A DNA stretch of 64,000 bases from assembly GCF_006503695.1 (NCBI RefSeq), contig NZ_SBIK01000010.1, positions 1 through 64,000 on the forward strand, given 5' to 3'. This document shows positions 27,137 to 35,586 of this stretch, piece by piece. The first letter of the stretch is position 1; every line of letters begins with the position of its first letter. The notes beneath the pieces were generated by a model. That model was given only the letters and a program-made list of their open reading frames with translations. It searched no databases and was not told the origin of the DNA. Origin of the DNA: Tepidiphilus succinatimandens (GTDB lineage: Bacteria; Pseudomonadota; Gammaproteobacteria; Burkholderiales; Rhodocyclaceae). The position numbers and the translations under genes were made by a program.

Positions 27137-28276
27137 TCATCCTTTCGCGGCGGGGGGGTCTTCGAAACCCGTGATCTCCAGACCGAAACCGGAGAGGTTG
27201 GGAAAGCTCATCGGGTGCGACAGCAGGCGCATCTTGCCCACGCCCAGTGCGTGCAGGATCTGTGCGCCCACCCCGACCAGCCGCGGATCCCAGGCGCGGC
27301 GGCGCGCCGGCGTCTGCGTGAGCACTTCGAGTAGCTCCTGTCCGCTTTGCGGACGGTGCAGCATCACCATGACTCCGGCGGGGCTCGACGCGATGCGGCG
27401 CAGCGCCTCGGGCACCGGTACCGAATGGCCAGGGGCTTCGGGGGCGAGGAAGTCGAGCACCGAGATGGGCTCGTGCACCCGCACCAGGGTTTCGCGGTTT
27501 GCTTCGATCTCGCCGTGCGCCGCGGCGAAATGCACTTCGCCCGTGGTCTCGTCTTCGAAGGCGTAGAGGGTGAAGTCGCCGTAGGCGGTGGAGACGGTCC
27601 GCTCGGCCGCCTTGCGCACCAAGGTCTCGGTACGCAAGCGGTATTGGATGAGGTCGCGGATGGCGCCGATCTTCAGGCCGTGTTTCTTGGCGAATTCAAT
27701 GAGGTCGGGCAGACGCGCCATCGAGCCGTCTTCGTTGAGGATCTCGCAGATGACGGCGGCCGGTTCGAACCCGGCCAGTTGCGCCAGATCGCAGCCGGCC
27801 TCGGTGTGCCCGGCGCGGATGAGTACGCCGCCTTTTCTCGCCATGAGGGGGAAGATGTGCCCCGGCTGGACGATGTCTTCCGGCTTGGCATGGCGGGCCA
27901 CCGCCGCGCGCACGGTCTGCGCCCGGTCGTGCGCCGAGATGCCAGTGGTTACCCCGCGCGCCGCTTCGATCGAGGTGGTGAAGGCGGTCTCGTAGGGCGA
28001 GCGGTTGTCCTGCACCATGAGTTTGAGGCCGAGCTGCTTGCAGCGCTCTTCCGTGAGCGTCAGGCAGATGAGGCCGCGGCCGTATTTGGCCATGAAGTTG
28101 ATCGCCTCGGGGGTGACGCATTCGGCCGCGAGCACGAGATCGCCCTCGTTTTCCCTCGCTTCGTCGTCGACGAGGATCACCATGTGGCCTTGGCGGATCT
28201 CGTCGATGATGGTCTCGATGGGGCTGATCCCTTCGCTCGCGGCGGGAAGCGCTGTGGAGGTATGGGGGTCGTTCAT
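27137..28276 (-). CDS. ribBX: 3,4-dihydroxy-2-butanone 4-phosphate synthase with degenerate GTP cyclohydrolase II domain (RibBX type)
   Basis: A 379-residue fusion. Residues about 20-220 are a complete RibB domain with [12 protein letters not shown] (metal and substrate acids), DRAQTVRA and [11 protein letters not shown]. The C-terminal domain has the RibA fold length, but the zinc-binding cysteine cluster (normally RVHSEC...RCDCG) is missing: the segment reads [12 protein letters not shown]. It therefore cannot be an active GTP cyclohydrolase II. Proteobacterial RibBX proteins with this feature are known, and a separate ribA is expected elsewhere. ATGA overlap with ribE upstream. Confidence 0.93.
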   Translation of the reverse strand: MNDPHTSTALPAASEGISPIETIIDEIRQGHMVILVDDEARENEGDLVLAAECVTPEAINFMAKYGRGLICLTLTEERCKQLGLKLMVQDNRSPYETAFTTSIEAARGVTTGISAHDRAQTVRAAVARHAKPEDIVQPGHIFPLMARKGGVLIRAGHTEAGCDLAQLAGFEPAAVICEILNEDGSMARLPDLIEFAKKHGLKIGAIRDLIQYRLRTETLVRKAAERTVSTAYGDFTLYAFEDETTGEVHFAAAHGEIEANRETLVRVHEPISVLDFLAPEAPGHSVPVPEALRRIASSPAGVMVMLHRPQSGQELLEVLTQTPARRRAWDPRLVGVGAQILHALGVGKMRLLSHPMSFPNLSGFGLEITGFEDPPAAKG

Positions 28277-28896
28277 GAGGCGGGGTTCCTTCCAGCGTAT
28301 TCGAGCACGCGCGCGCAGTAGCGCGCGAGCGGGTCGACTTCGAGATTGACGCGCGCGCCGGGCGAGAGGTTCTTGAGCGTGGTCACCGCCAGGGTGTGCG
28401 GAATGAGGTTGATGGCGAAGGTGCAGGAGCCGTCGGGTTCGTCACGCACGGCATTGACGGTGAGGCTGACGCCATCGACGGCCACCGAGCCTTTGCGGGC
28501 GAGAAAAGGGGCAATCGCCGCCGGGGCGCGGATCTCGAGCAGCGTGCTACCGCCCACGGGAGCGAAGCGCTCGACCGTGCCGATGCCGTCGACGTGGCCG
28601 GTGACGAGGTGCCCGCCGAGCGCATCGCCCAGTCGCAGGGCTTTTTCGAGATTGAGCTCGCGTCCGGGTTCGTTCAAGCCCACCGAGCAGGCGAGCGTCT
28701 CGCCCGAGACGTCGTATTCGAGCACCGTCCCCTGCCGCGCCACCACGGTCAGGCACACGCCGCTGTGGGCGATGCTGTCGCCCAGGCGCACGTCCTCGAG
28801 CTCGAGCGCGCGCGAATCAACGGCGATGTGCACGCCATCGGCGAGTGGCGTGACGGTGAGCACGCGGCCGATGCCCATCACGATACCGGTAAACAT
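28273..28896 (-). CDS. ribE: Riboflavin synthase, alpha chain
   Basis: Dismutates two lumazine molecules to riboflavin. The 207-residue protein contains the typical tandem lumazine-binding repeats: MFTGIVMGIGRV with SIAHSGVCLTVV in the first half, and GHLVTGHVDGIGTV with GSVAVDGVSLTVN in the second. It is the first gene of the operon. The 90-base gap to the divergent gene at 28987 is too short for an FMN riboswitch, and none is seen. Confidence 0.95.
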   Translation of the reverse strand: MFTGIVMGIGRVLTVTPLADGVHIAVDSRALELEDVRLGDSIAHSGVCLTVVARQGTVLEYDVSGETLACSVGLNEPGRELNLEKALRLGDALGGHLVTGHVDGIGTVERFAPVGGSTLLEIRAPAAIAPFLARKGSVAVDGVSLTVNAVRDEPDGSCTFAINLIPHTLAVTTLKNLSPGARVNLEVDPLARYCARVLEYAGRNPAS

Positions 28897-28986
28897 GGCA
28901 TCCTCGCAGATCGGGCAAAAAAAGGATTTTACGGGAAAGCAGGAGGTTGCGGGGTAAAATCGGGCAAACCCCGTAGGAGTAGAACC

Positions 28987-29400
28987 ATGGCTCGCAATCA
29001 AGTTCCGCCGATGGATCCGGCCTCCCTCTACCGTGAGGAGCTCTATCTCGATCGCCGCGTCGGCTCGATCCGCCGCCTCATCCCCGTCACCATCGAGGGC
29101 GCGCCCGACCCCGCCCGCGCGGAAGTCTTCAGCGGGTCGATCACCGTGATGACGCCCATGGGGGCTTTGCCCATCAGTTTCGAGATCGCGGCGAAGACGC
29201 TCGCCGAGGCGGTGGCCGGCTTTGCCGAGGCCGCCGAGAAGAAGATCGAGGAGACGATGGACGAGCTGCGCCGCCTGGAGCTGGAACAGTCTTCGCTGCT
29301 CGCGCAGAGCGCGCTGGCCGGCACCGACCTGCGCGGCGGCGGCCCCGGTGGGGCGGGCGGCCTGGGCGGTCTGGGCGGCGGAGGGCTTATCCTTCCCTGA
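28987..29400 (+). CDS. Protein of unknown function with Gly-rich tail
   Basis: A 137-residue cytoplasmic protein. Residues 1-75 look like a mixed beta domain (SITVMTPMGALPISFEIAAKTL); residues 75-105 are helical and acidic; the last 25 residues are nearly all Gly and Leu. A good ribosome-binding site (GTAGGAGTAG) and coupling to the next gene (the stop overlaps the next ATG by one base) support it as real. I do not recognise the family. Confidence 0.7.
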   Translation: MARNQVPPMDPASLYREELYLDRRVGSIRRLIPVTIEGAPDPARAEVFSGSITVMTPMGALPISFEIAAKTLAEAVAGFAEAAEKKIEETMDELRRLELEQSSLLAQSALAGTDLRGGGPGGAGGLGGLGGGGLILP

Positions 29401-29927
29401 TGCGCGTCGCGCTTCGTCCCCATCCCGAGTCCGCGGCGCTCGGCGAGTTCGTCCTGGAGGTCGAGCTCGAGCGCCAGGAGGGAGCGCTTCTGCTCGGCTA
29501 CACCCTGCAGGGGGAGCTGGAGCGACTGCGCCTCCCCGATGTCGGCGCGGTCCTGCCGCTGCAGCGGTTGTGGGCGCACACCTGCTTCGAGCTCTTTCTC
29601 GCCCGTGAAGGCGGCGGTTACCGCGAATTCAACTTCTCGCCCAGCGGCCAATGGGCGTTCTACGCTTTTTCCGCCTATCGCCAACCCACACCAACGCCGG
29701 AACCTCCCGCTCCTTGCCAGCGCTGGCACCGTGCGCCGAGCTGCCTGAGCCTTCGAGTTCGCCTCTCCCTTGAATCTTTGCCCTCCGGACGGGGGGCGCT
29801 GCGCCTGGGCCTTGCCGCCGTGCTCGAAGGGCATGGGGGAGCATTTTCCTGGTGGGCGCTGGCGCATCCGCCGGGTCGGCCGGACTTCCATGCACCCGAA
29901 GGGTTCGCGCTGCGGTGGGAGGGGTGA
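29400..29927 (+). CDS. DOMON-like domain protein
   Basis: A 175-residue protein. The segments RLWAHTCFELFLAREGGGYREFNFSPSGQWAFYAF (read in two parts, around residues 60-95) match the DOMON-like fold, a beta sandwich that in relatives binds sugar or heme. There is no signal peptide, so it would be cytoplasmic, unlike classical DOMON proteins. Its start shares a base with the preceding stop, so the two genes are co-translated. Function unknown. Confidence 0.7.
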   Translation: MRVALRPHPESAALGEFVLEVELERQEGALLLGYTLQGELERLRLPDVGAVLPLQRLWAHTCFELFLAREGGGYREFNFSPSGQWAFYAFSAYRQPTPTPEPPAPCQRWHRAPSCLSLRVRLSLESLPSGRGALRLGLAAVLEGHGGAFSWWALAHPPGRPDFHAPEGFALRWEG

Positions 29928-29958
29928 GGCTTCTTGAGCGGGGGGCGCGGCTTCGGTA

Positions 29959-29990
29959 TTGACAGCGAGCCTCTTTCGCGCGACAGTCAA
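29959..29990 (+). promoter_or_regulatory. Inverted repeat upstream of fdsGBAD
   Basis: TTGAC (29959-29963) and GTCAA (29986-29990) form an inverted repeat with a 22-base spacer. TTGACA could also be a -35 box, but no good -10 lies at normal distance. The repeat might bind a LysR-type regulator as known for fds operons elsewhere; no such gene is adjacent here. Confidence 0.3.
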
Positions 29991-30033
29991 AATAAATTGC
30001 AGAGGCCACCGCATGGCCTGGAAGAGGGGGAGC

Positions 30034-30513
30034 ATGGAGACGAGGGATCGTGGGGTGCCGGGCCCGTTGGCGCCGCTGCTCGAGGCGCACCGCGGTCGGC
30101 CGGGGGCATTGCTGCCGCTCTTGCACGCGGTGCAGGAGGCGGTGGGGTATGTCCCTCCCGCTTGGGTGCCGTCCATCGCCGAGGCGCTCGATCTGTCGCG
30201 CGCCGAAGTTCATGGCGTGATCCGCTTCTATCCCCATTTCCGTCAAACGCCTGCCGGTGCGCATCGCGTGGTGCTGTGTCGGGGGGAATCCTGTCTCGCC
30301 CGCGGCGCCGAGGCGCTGATCGCGCAGGCCGAGCAGCGTCTGGGTGTGCCCTTGGGCGGAGACACGCCCGACGGCCGCTTTTCCCTGGAGGGCGTCTATT
30401 GCCTGGGGTTGTGCGGCTGCTCGCCGGCGGCGATGCTCGACGGGCAGGTCCATGGCCGGCTCACGCCGCAGCGGCTCGACGCGCTTCTGGCGACGGCGCA
30501 GGAGCGGCCATGA
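30034..30513 (+). CDS. fdsG: NAD-dependent formate dehydrogenase, gamma subunit (NuoE-like)
   Basis: A 159-residue NuoE-type subunit that holds one [2Fe-2S] cluster. The four ligands appear as CRGESC in the thioredoxin-like domain and CLGLCGCSP near residue 130. N-terminal helices include LHAVQEAVGYVPP, typical of NuoE. The ATG at 30034 follows GAAGAGGGGGAG; an ATG at 30013 is possible. First gene of fdsGBAD, overlapping fdsB by ATGA. Confidence 0.92.
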   Translation: METRDRGVPGPLAPLLEAHRGRPGALLPLLHAVQEAVGYVPPAWVPSIAEALDLSRAEVHGVIRFYPHFRQTPAGAHRVVLCRGESCLARGAEALIAQAEQRLGVPLGGDTPDGRFSLEGVYCLGLCGCSPAAMLDGQVHGRLTPQRLDALLATAQERP

Positions 30514-32090
30514 ATCCGCCCCGGGAAACCCCGACGGTGGTCTATGTGCCGCGCGATGCGGCGGCGCTGGCCGTGGGCGCCGACGTGGTGGCCGGGGCGA
30601 TCCACGCCGAGGCCGCGCGGCGCGCCTTGCCGGTGCAGATCAAGCGCACCGGTTCGCGCGGTCTCTTCTGGCTCGAGCCGCTCGTCGAGGTGGCCACGCC
30701 GCAGGGGCGTATCGCCTATGGGCCGGTGCAACCGGAAGACGTGCCCGATCTCTTCACAGCCGGTTTCCTCTCCGGCGCGTCGCATCCCTTGCGCCTCGGT
30801 TCTCCCGAGGCCCTGCCGTATCTGCAGGGACAGGATCGTCTCCTGCACGCCCGCCTGGGCGTGATCGAGCCCGACCGTGTGGACGACTATCTCGCCACGG
30901 GGGGCTATCGCGCTCTGGAGCAGGCGCTCGCGTTGGAGCCGCCCGAGCTCGTCGCGCAGGTGCAGCGTTCGGGGCTGCGCGGGCGCGGCGGCGCGGCCTT
31001 TCCGGCCGGCATCAAATGGGACACGGTGCGCCGCGCTCCCGGTCCGACGAAATACGTGGTGTGCAATGCCGACGAGGGCGATTCCGGCACCTTCGCCGAT
31101 CGCATGGTGCTGGAGGGCGATCCGTTCTCGCTGATCGAAGGCATGACCATCGCCGCACTCGCGGTGGGTGCCACCCAGGGCTACGTCTATCTGCGCGTGG
31201 AATATCCCCATGCGTATCGCACCCTGACGGCAGCGATCGAACTGGCCCGGGCCCGCGGTTATCTGGGGCCGGACGTATGCGGCAGCGGGCGCGCCTTCGA
31301 GCTGGAGGTACGCGTGGGCGCCGGGGCCTACGTCTGCGGCGAGGAGACGGCGCTGCTCGAAAGCCTCGAAGGCAAGCGGGGTCTGGTGCGGGCCAAGCCG
31401 CCGCTGCCGGCCCTGGCCGGACTTTTCGGCCGCCCTACCTTGGTGCATAACGTCCTCACCCTCGCCACCGTGCCGGTGATCCTGGCCGAGGGCGCCGAAG
31501 CCTACCGCGACTACGGCTGCGGCAACTCGCGCGGCACGCTTTCACTGCAACTGGCGGGAAACGTGCGCCGTCCCGGTCTGGTCGAGAAAGCGTTTGGGAT
31601 GAGCCTGGGTGAGCTCCTCTACGACTACGGCGGCGGCACCGCCAGCGGCCGGCCGATCCGCGCGGTACAAGTCGGCGGGCCGCTCGGTGCCTACCTCTCG
31701 CCTTCGCACTTCGACCTGCCGCTCGACTATGAAACCTTCGCCGCGGCAGGGGCCATGCTGGGACACGGCGGCATCGTGGTGTTCGACGATACCGTGGACA
31801 TGGCGCGCATGGCGCGGCACGCCTTCGCGTTTTGCGCCGACGAATCCTGTGGCAAGTGCACGCCCTGCCGCATCGGCTCGGTGCGCGGACGCGAGGCGCT
31901 CGAGCGCGTGCTCGCCGGGGGACCTGTCGAAGCCGAACTCGCCCTGGTGCGCGAGCTCGCCGCGACGATGCGCGATGCCTCGCTGTGCGCTCTGGGCGGC
32001 ATGACGGCGTATCCCGTACTGAGCGCACTCGAGCATTTTCCCGAGGATTTCACGGCGCGCGCCCGCTCTGGGCGTCCGGTACAGGGGTAA
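30510..32090 (+). CDS. fdsB: NAD-dependent formate dehydrogenase, beta subunit (NuoF-like)
   Basis: A 526-residue diaphorase subunit. An N-terminal thioredoxin-like domain is followed by the NuoF core with the NADH/FMN-binding GLRGRGGAAFPAGIKW (about residue 155), VCNADEGDSGTFADR and GAGAYVCGEETALLESLEG. The [4Fe-4S] ligands are in ESCGKCTPCRIG and a later Cys. It passes electrons from the formate-oxidising FdsA to NAD+. Soluble, cytoplasmic. Confidence 0.94.
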   Translation: MNPPRETPTVVYVPRDAAALAVGADVVAGAIHAEAARRALPVQIKRTGSRGLFWLEPLVEVATPQGRIAYGPVQPEDVPDLFTAGFLSGASHPLRLGSPEALPYLQGQDRLLHARLGVIEPDRVDDYLATGGYRALEQALALEPPELVAQVQRSGLRGRGGAAFPAGIKWDTVRRAPGPTKYVVCNADEGDSGTFADRMVLEGDPFSLIEGMTIAALAVGATQGYVYLRVEYPHAYRTLTAAIELARARGYLGPDVCGSGRAFELEVRVGAGAYVCGEETALLESLEGKRGLVRAKPPLPALAGLFGRPTLVHNVLTLATVPVILAEGAEAYRDYGCGNSRGTLSLQLAGNVRRPGLVEKAFGMSLGELLYDYGGGTASGRPIRAVQVGGPLGAYLSPSHFDLPLDYETFAAAGAMLGHGGIVVFDDTVDMARMARHAFAFCADESCGKCTPCRIGSVRGREALERVLAGGPVEAELALVRELAATMRDASLCALGGMTAYPVLSALEHFPEDFTARARSGRPVQG

Positions 32091-32095
32091 CGGCC

Positions 32096-34870
32096 ATGCG
32101 TTTGTGCGACGACGATCTCGGCACGCCCGCCCGCTTGGGTGCTGCCACCGTGCGGCTGACGATAGACGGGCGGACGGTGGAGGCGCCCGAGGGCACTTCC
32201 CTCCTGCGCGCCGCGGCGCAGGCCGGTATCCGCATCCCCCGGCTGTGCGCGAGCGAGCGGCTCGAACCTTTCGGCTCCTGTCGCTTGTGTCTGGTGCAGA
32301 TCGAAGGCGGGCGGGGCTATCCTGCGTCTTGCACCACCCCCGTGGCCGAGGGCATGGTGGTGCATACCCACACCCCTCGTGTGACCGAGCTGCGGCGCGG
32401 CGTGATGGAACTCTATTTGTCCGACCATCCCCTCGATTGCCTCACCTGCAGTGCCAACGGGGATTGTGAGTTGCAGGAGATGGCCGCCCTGGTGGGCGTG
32501 CGCCGTATCCGCTATCCCGCCGGCGGACAGAAGCACGCCGGAATGCCGGTCGATGGCAGCAACCCCTATTTCGCTTTCGATGCCGAGAAGTGCATCGTGT
32601 GCGCCCGCTGCGTGCGCGCCTGCGACGAGATCCAGGGGAGTTTCGCCTTGACCGTGGCCGGGCGCGGTTTCGCCGCCGCCGTCACCGCGGGGCAGGGCGA
32701 GGGGTTCCTCGGTTCCGAATGCGTTTCGTGCGGCGCCTGCGTACAAGCCTGCCCTACGGCGGCGCTCATGGAAAAGCGCGTGATCGAGGAAGGATTGCCC
32801 GAGCGCGCCGTCGTCACCACCTGCGCCTATTGTGGCGTGGGCTGTTCCTTCGGCGTGGAACTCAAGGGCGAGGTGCCGGTACGCTTGGTGCCGGACGGGC
32901 GCGGCCGCGCCAACGAGGGTCATTCCTGCGTCAAGGGGCGTTTCGCCTTCGGGTACGCCACGCACCCGGACCGGGTCAGAAGCCCGCTGGTGCGCGGCTC
33001 GATCGACGAGCCCTGGCGGGAAGTGGGCTGGGACGAGGCCATCGCCCACGTGGCGACCGAATTCCGCCGCATTCAGGCGCGCTACGGACGCGAGGCCATC
33101 GGCGCCGTGGCCTCCAGCCGCTGCACCAACGAAGAGGTCTATCTGGTGCAGAAACTCGTACGCGCGGCCTTCGGCAACAACAACATCGACAACTGCGCCC
33201 GCGTGTGCCATTCCCCCACGGGCTACGGCCTGAAGCGCACCTTTGGCGAATCGGCTGGAACGCAGGATTTCGCCTCGGTCGATCACGCCGATGTCATCAT
33301 GGTGATCGGCGCCAACCCCACCGAGGCCCACCCGGTGTTCGGCGCGCGGCTCAAACGCCGCCTGCGCCAGGGCGCCCGGCTGATCGTGATCGACCCGCGC
33401 ACTACCGGCCTGGTGCATGGCCCCCACGTGCGCGCCGAGTACCACCTGGCGCTGCGCCCTGGAACGAACGTGGCCCTACTCAATGCCATGGCGCACGTGA
33501 TCGTCACCGAGGGTCTGGTCGACGAATCCTTCGTGGCGCAACGCTGCGAGGCCGACTCCTTCGCCCGGTGGCGCGCCTTCATCGCCGATCCTCGCCATGC
33601 CCCCGAGGCCGTCGAGGCCGAAACGGGCGTGGCGGCCGAGCAGGTTCGCGCCGCCGCCCGGCGCTATGCCAGCGCCGACAACGCCGCCATCTACTACGGC
33701 CTGGGCGTGACCGAACACAGCCAGGGGGCCACGACGGTGATGGCCATCGCCAACCTGGCCATGGCTACCGGCAACATCGGCCGCCCCGGAGTGGGGGTCA
33801 ATCCGCTCAGGGGGCAGAACAACGTGCAGGGGGCCTGCGACATGGGGGCTTTCCCCCATGAGTTGCCTGGATATCGGCATGTGTCCGATCCCGTCGCCCG
33901 GGCTGCGTTCGAGGCTCATTGGGGGGTGACGATTTCCCCGGAGCCGGGGCTGCGCCTGCCGCACATGCTCGCCGAGGCGCGCGAAGGGCGTTTCAAGGGG
34001 ATCTACATCCAGGGCGAGGACCTGGCGCAGTCCGAACCGGATCTCGAGCACGTGCATGCCGCCCTCGAGGCGATGGAATGCGTCGTGGTGCAGGATCTCT
34101 TCCTCAACGAGACGGCCCGCTATGCACACGTGTTCTTGCCCGGTGCTTCCTTTCTCGAGAAGGACGGCACCTTCACCAACGCCGAACGGCGCATCTCGCG
34201 GGTGCGCCGCGCCATCCCGCCTTTGGCGGGACTCGAGGACTGGGAGATCACGCAGCGGCTGGCGCAGGCCATGGGGCATTCCATGGCCTATTCCCACCCC
34301 TCCGAGATCATGGACGAGATCGCGCGCCTCACGCCGCAATTCTCCGGGGTGAGTTACGCGCTGCTCGAACGGCTGGGTAGCGTCCAGTGGCCCTGCAACG
34401 AAGAAGCGCCGCACGGCACGCCGCTGATGCATCGAGAGCGGTTCGTGCGCGGCGAAGGCAGTTTCGTGCTCACCGAATACGTTCCCACGAGCGAGCGGCC
34501 CGACGGGCGGCGGGAACTGCTTCTCACCACCGGCCGTGTGCTGGCGCAGTACAACGTCGGCACCCAGACCCGACGCACGGCCAATGGGGTGTGGTGCAGC
34601 GCAGACGTGCTGGAGATCCACCCCCAGGACGCGGAGGCGCGCGGCATCTCCGAGGGAGACGAAGTGTGCATCGAAAGCCGGATGGGGCAGACCCGTCTGC
34701 GCGCCAGGGTAAGCGAACGGGTACGGCCCGGGATGGTCTTCACCACCTTCCATTTTCCCGCCTCGAAGACCAACGTCTTGGTGACCGATGGTTCGGACTG
34801 GGCCACCAACTGTCCGGAATACAAGGTCGTGGCGGTTCGGGTCGAGCGTGTCGCAGGAGCTTCGGCGTGA
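32096..34870 (+). CDS. fdsA: NAD-dependent formate dehydrogenase, alpha (molybdopterin) subunit
   Basis: A 924-residue Mo-bis-MGD enzyme that oxidises formate to CO2. In order: an N-terminal [2Fe-2S] ferredoxin domain (GSCRLCLVQI), a NuoG-like His/Cys cluster (HPLDCLTC), two [4Fe-4S] motifs (CIVCARCVRAC and CVSCGACVQAC), a [4Fe-4S] in CAYCGVGC, then the molybdopterin domains. The active-site residue is Cys371 in ARVCHSPTG, where Sec enzymes have U; His372 and the following Arg/His region are conserved. Unlike fdoG at 47.8 kb it needs no selenium. The ATG at 32096 is five bases after fdsB. Confidence 0.95.
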   Translation: MRLCDDDLGTPARLGAATVRLTIDGRTVEAPEGTSLLRAAAQAGIRIPRLCASERLEPFGSCRLCLVQIEGGRGYPASCTTPVAEGMVVHTHTPRVTELRRGVMELYLSDHPLDCLTCSANGDCELQEMAALVGVRRIRYPAGGQKHAGMPVDGSNPYFAFDAEKCIVCARCVRACDEIQGSFALTVAGRGFAAAVTAGQGEGFLGSECVSCGACVQACPTAALMEKRVIEEGLPERAVVTTCAYCGVGCSFGVELKGEVPVRLVPDGRGRANEGHSCVKGRFAFGYATHPDRVRSPLVRGSIDEPWREVGWDEAIAHVATEFRRIQARYGREAIGAVASSRCTNEEVYLVQKLVRAAFGNNNIDNCARVCHSPTGYGLKRTFGESAGTQDFASVDHADVIMVIGANPTEAHPVFGARLKRRLRQGARLIVIDPRTTGLVHGPHVRAEYHLALRPGTNVALLNAMAHVIVTEGLVDESFVAQRCEADSFARWRAFIADPRHAPEAVEAETGVAAEQVRAAARRYASADNAAIYYGLGVTEHSQGATTVMAIANLAMATGNIGRPGVGVNPLRGQNNVQGACDMGAFPHELPGYRHVSDPVARAAFEAHWGVTISPEPGLRLPHMLAEAREGRFKGIYIQGEDLAQSEPDLEHVHAALEAMECVVVQDLFLNETARYAHVFLPGASFLEKDGTFTNAERRISRVRRAIPPLAGLEDWEITQRLAQAMGHSMAYSHPSEIMDEIARLTPQFSGVSYALLERLGSVQWPCNEEAPHGTPLMHRERFVRGEGSFVLTEYVPTSERPDGRRELLLTTGRVLAQYNVGTQTRRTANGVWCSADVLEIHPQDAEARGISEGDEVCIESRMGQTRLRARVSERVRPGMVFTTFHFPASKTNVLVTDGSDWATNCPEYKVVAVRVERVAGASA

Positions 34871-35124
34871 ATCCGGCCGAAAACCTCCGATCCGAGGCTG
34901 TGGCCGTGCCTTCTGCGGCTTACCGGGCGCGCCTGCTCGCGATGCTCGAGCGCGTCTGTGCCAATTGCCGCGCCGAGCCGGACCCGGTGGCCACCGTGCT
35001 CGAGCATCTGCGGCGATTCTGGCACCCCTGGCTGCGCCAGGCGCTGACCGCGCTCGACGCGCAAGAGCGTGCGCAGGCGAGCGAGACGGCGCGGCAGGTG
35101 CTGGAGCGGCTAGACGCCGGCTGA
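34867..35124 (+). CDS. fdsD: Formate dehydrogenase delta subunit
   Basis: An 85-residue helical protein matching FdsD, a small subunit needed for assembly or stability of FdsGBA complexes. It starts at GTG 34867, overlapping the fdsA stop as GTGA. Features are the cytoplasmic helical core and FWHPWLRQAL, typical of FdsD (xFWxPxMR). The usual fdsC (FdhD-like chaperone) is not in this operon; fdhD lies at 45.6 kb. Confidence 0.85.
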   Translation: MNPAENLRSEAVAVPSAAYRARLLAMLERVCANCRAEPDPVATVLEHLRRFWHPWLRQALTALDAQERAQASETARQVLERLDAG

Positions 35125-35132
35125 CCCTTCCT

Positions 35133-35561
35133 TCACCCTTCGAGCAGGTACGGCCGCCATTGCTTGGCAAAGGAGCAGCGCCCAATGGCGACGAGCGGCC
35201 TAAAGAGCGGGGCGATCTGCTCGTCGCGGTAGCCGGCGATGCCGCAACCGACGCGGGTGATGAAGAAACGCAGCTGCGGATGCTCGGCGACGAACTGGAT
35301 GAAGCGCTCGACGTAGCGCTCGATCTCTTCGAGCGGCAGCACCTGGAAGTGCTCGTCGAGCGTGGGGATGGCGAAGGAATGTCGCGGCGGGGTGCCCATG
35401 TAGCCCCAGCCTACGCCCATTTGGGCGCCGAAGCGGCGTACCGCCTCGGCCGCGGCGCCTCCGCCGTGCCGGCCGGCGAGGTTGGCGCCGAAGACGAAGA
35501 CTTCGCCGTGCTGGGGTATGCTGCCGTCGGGGTGGAAGGTGATGCCGTCGTCTTGACTCAT
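35133..35561 (-). CDS. Macro-like / phage-associated fold protein of unknown function
   Basis: A 142-residue cytoplasmic protein. Diagnostic segments are VFVFGANLAGRHGGGAA at the N-terminus, FAIPTLDEH, and ITRVGCGIAGYRDEQIAPLF near the C-terminus. This pattern is seen in a family of phage and bacterial proteins often listed as A1S_2505-like, which look like macro/Appr-binding folds. An ADP-ribose or nucleotide role is plausible but unproven. It converges on fdsD. Confidence 0.7.
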   Translation of the reverse strand: MSQDDGITFHPDGSIPQHGEVFVFGANLAGRHGGGAAAEAVRRFGAQMGVGWGYMGTPPRHSFAIPTLDEHFQVLPLEEIERYVERFIQFVAEHPQLRFFITRVGCGIAGYRDEQIAPLFRPLVAIGRCSFAKQWRPYLLEG

Positions 35562-35586
35562 AGCGTTTCCTCCGCGGATCTCCGGT

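Noticed and set aside
27137-28276. Active GTP cyclohydrolase II in the ribBX gene
   Set aside because: The zinc-binding cysteine cluster needed for that activity is absent.
28897-28986. FMN riboswitch ahead of the riboflavin operon
   Set aside because: The gap to the divergent gene is 90 bases, shorter than an FMN aptamer, and no conserved aptamer segments are seen.
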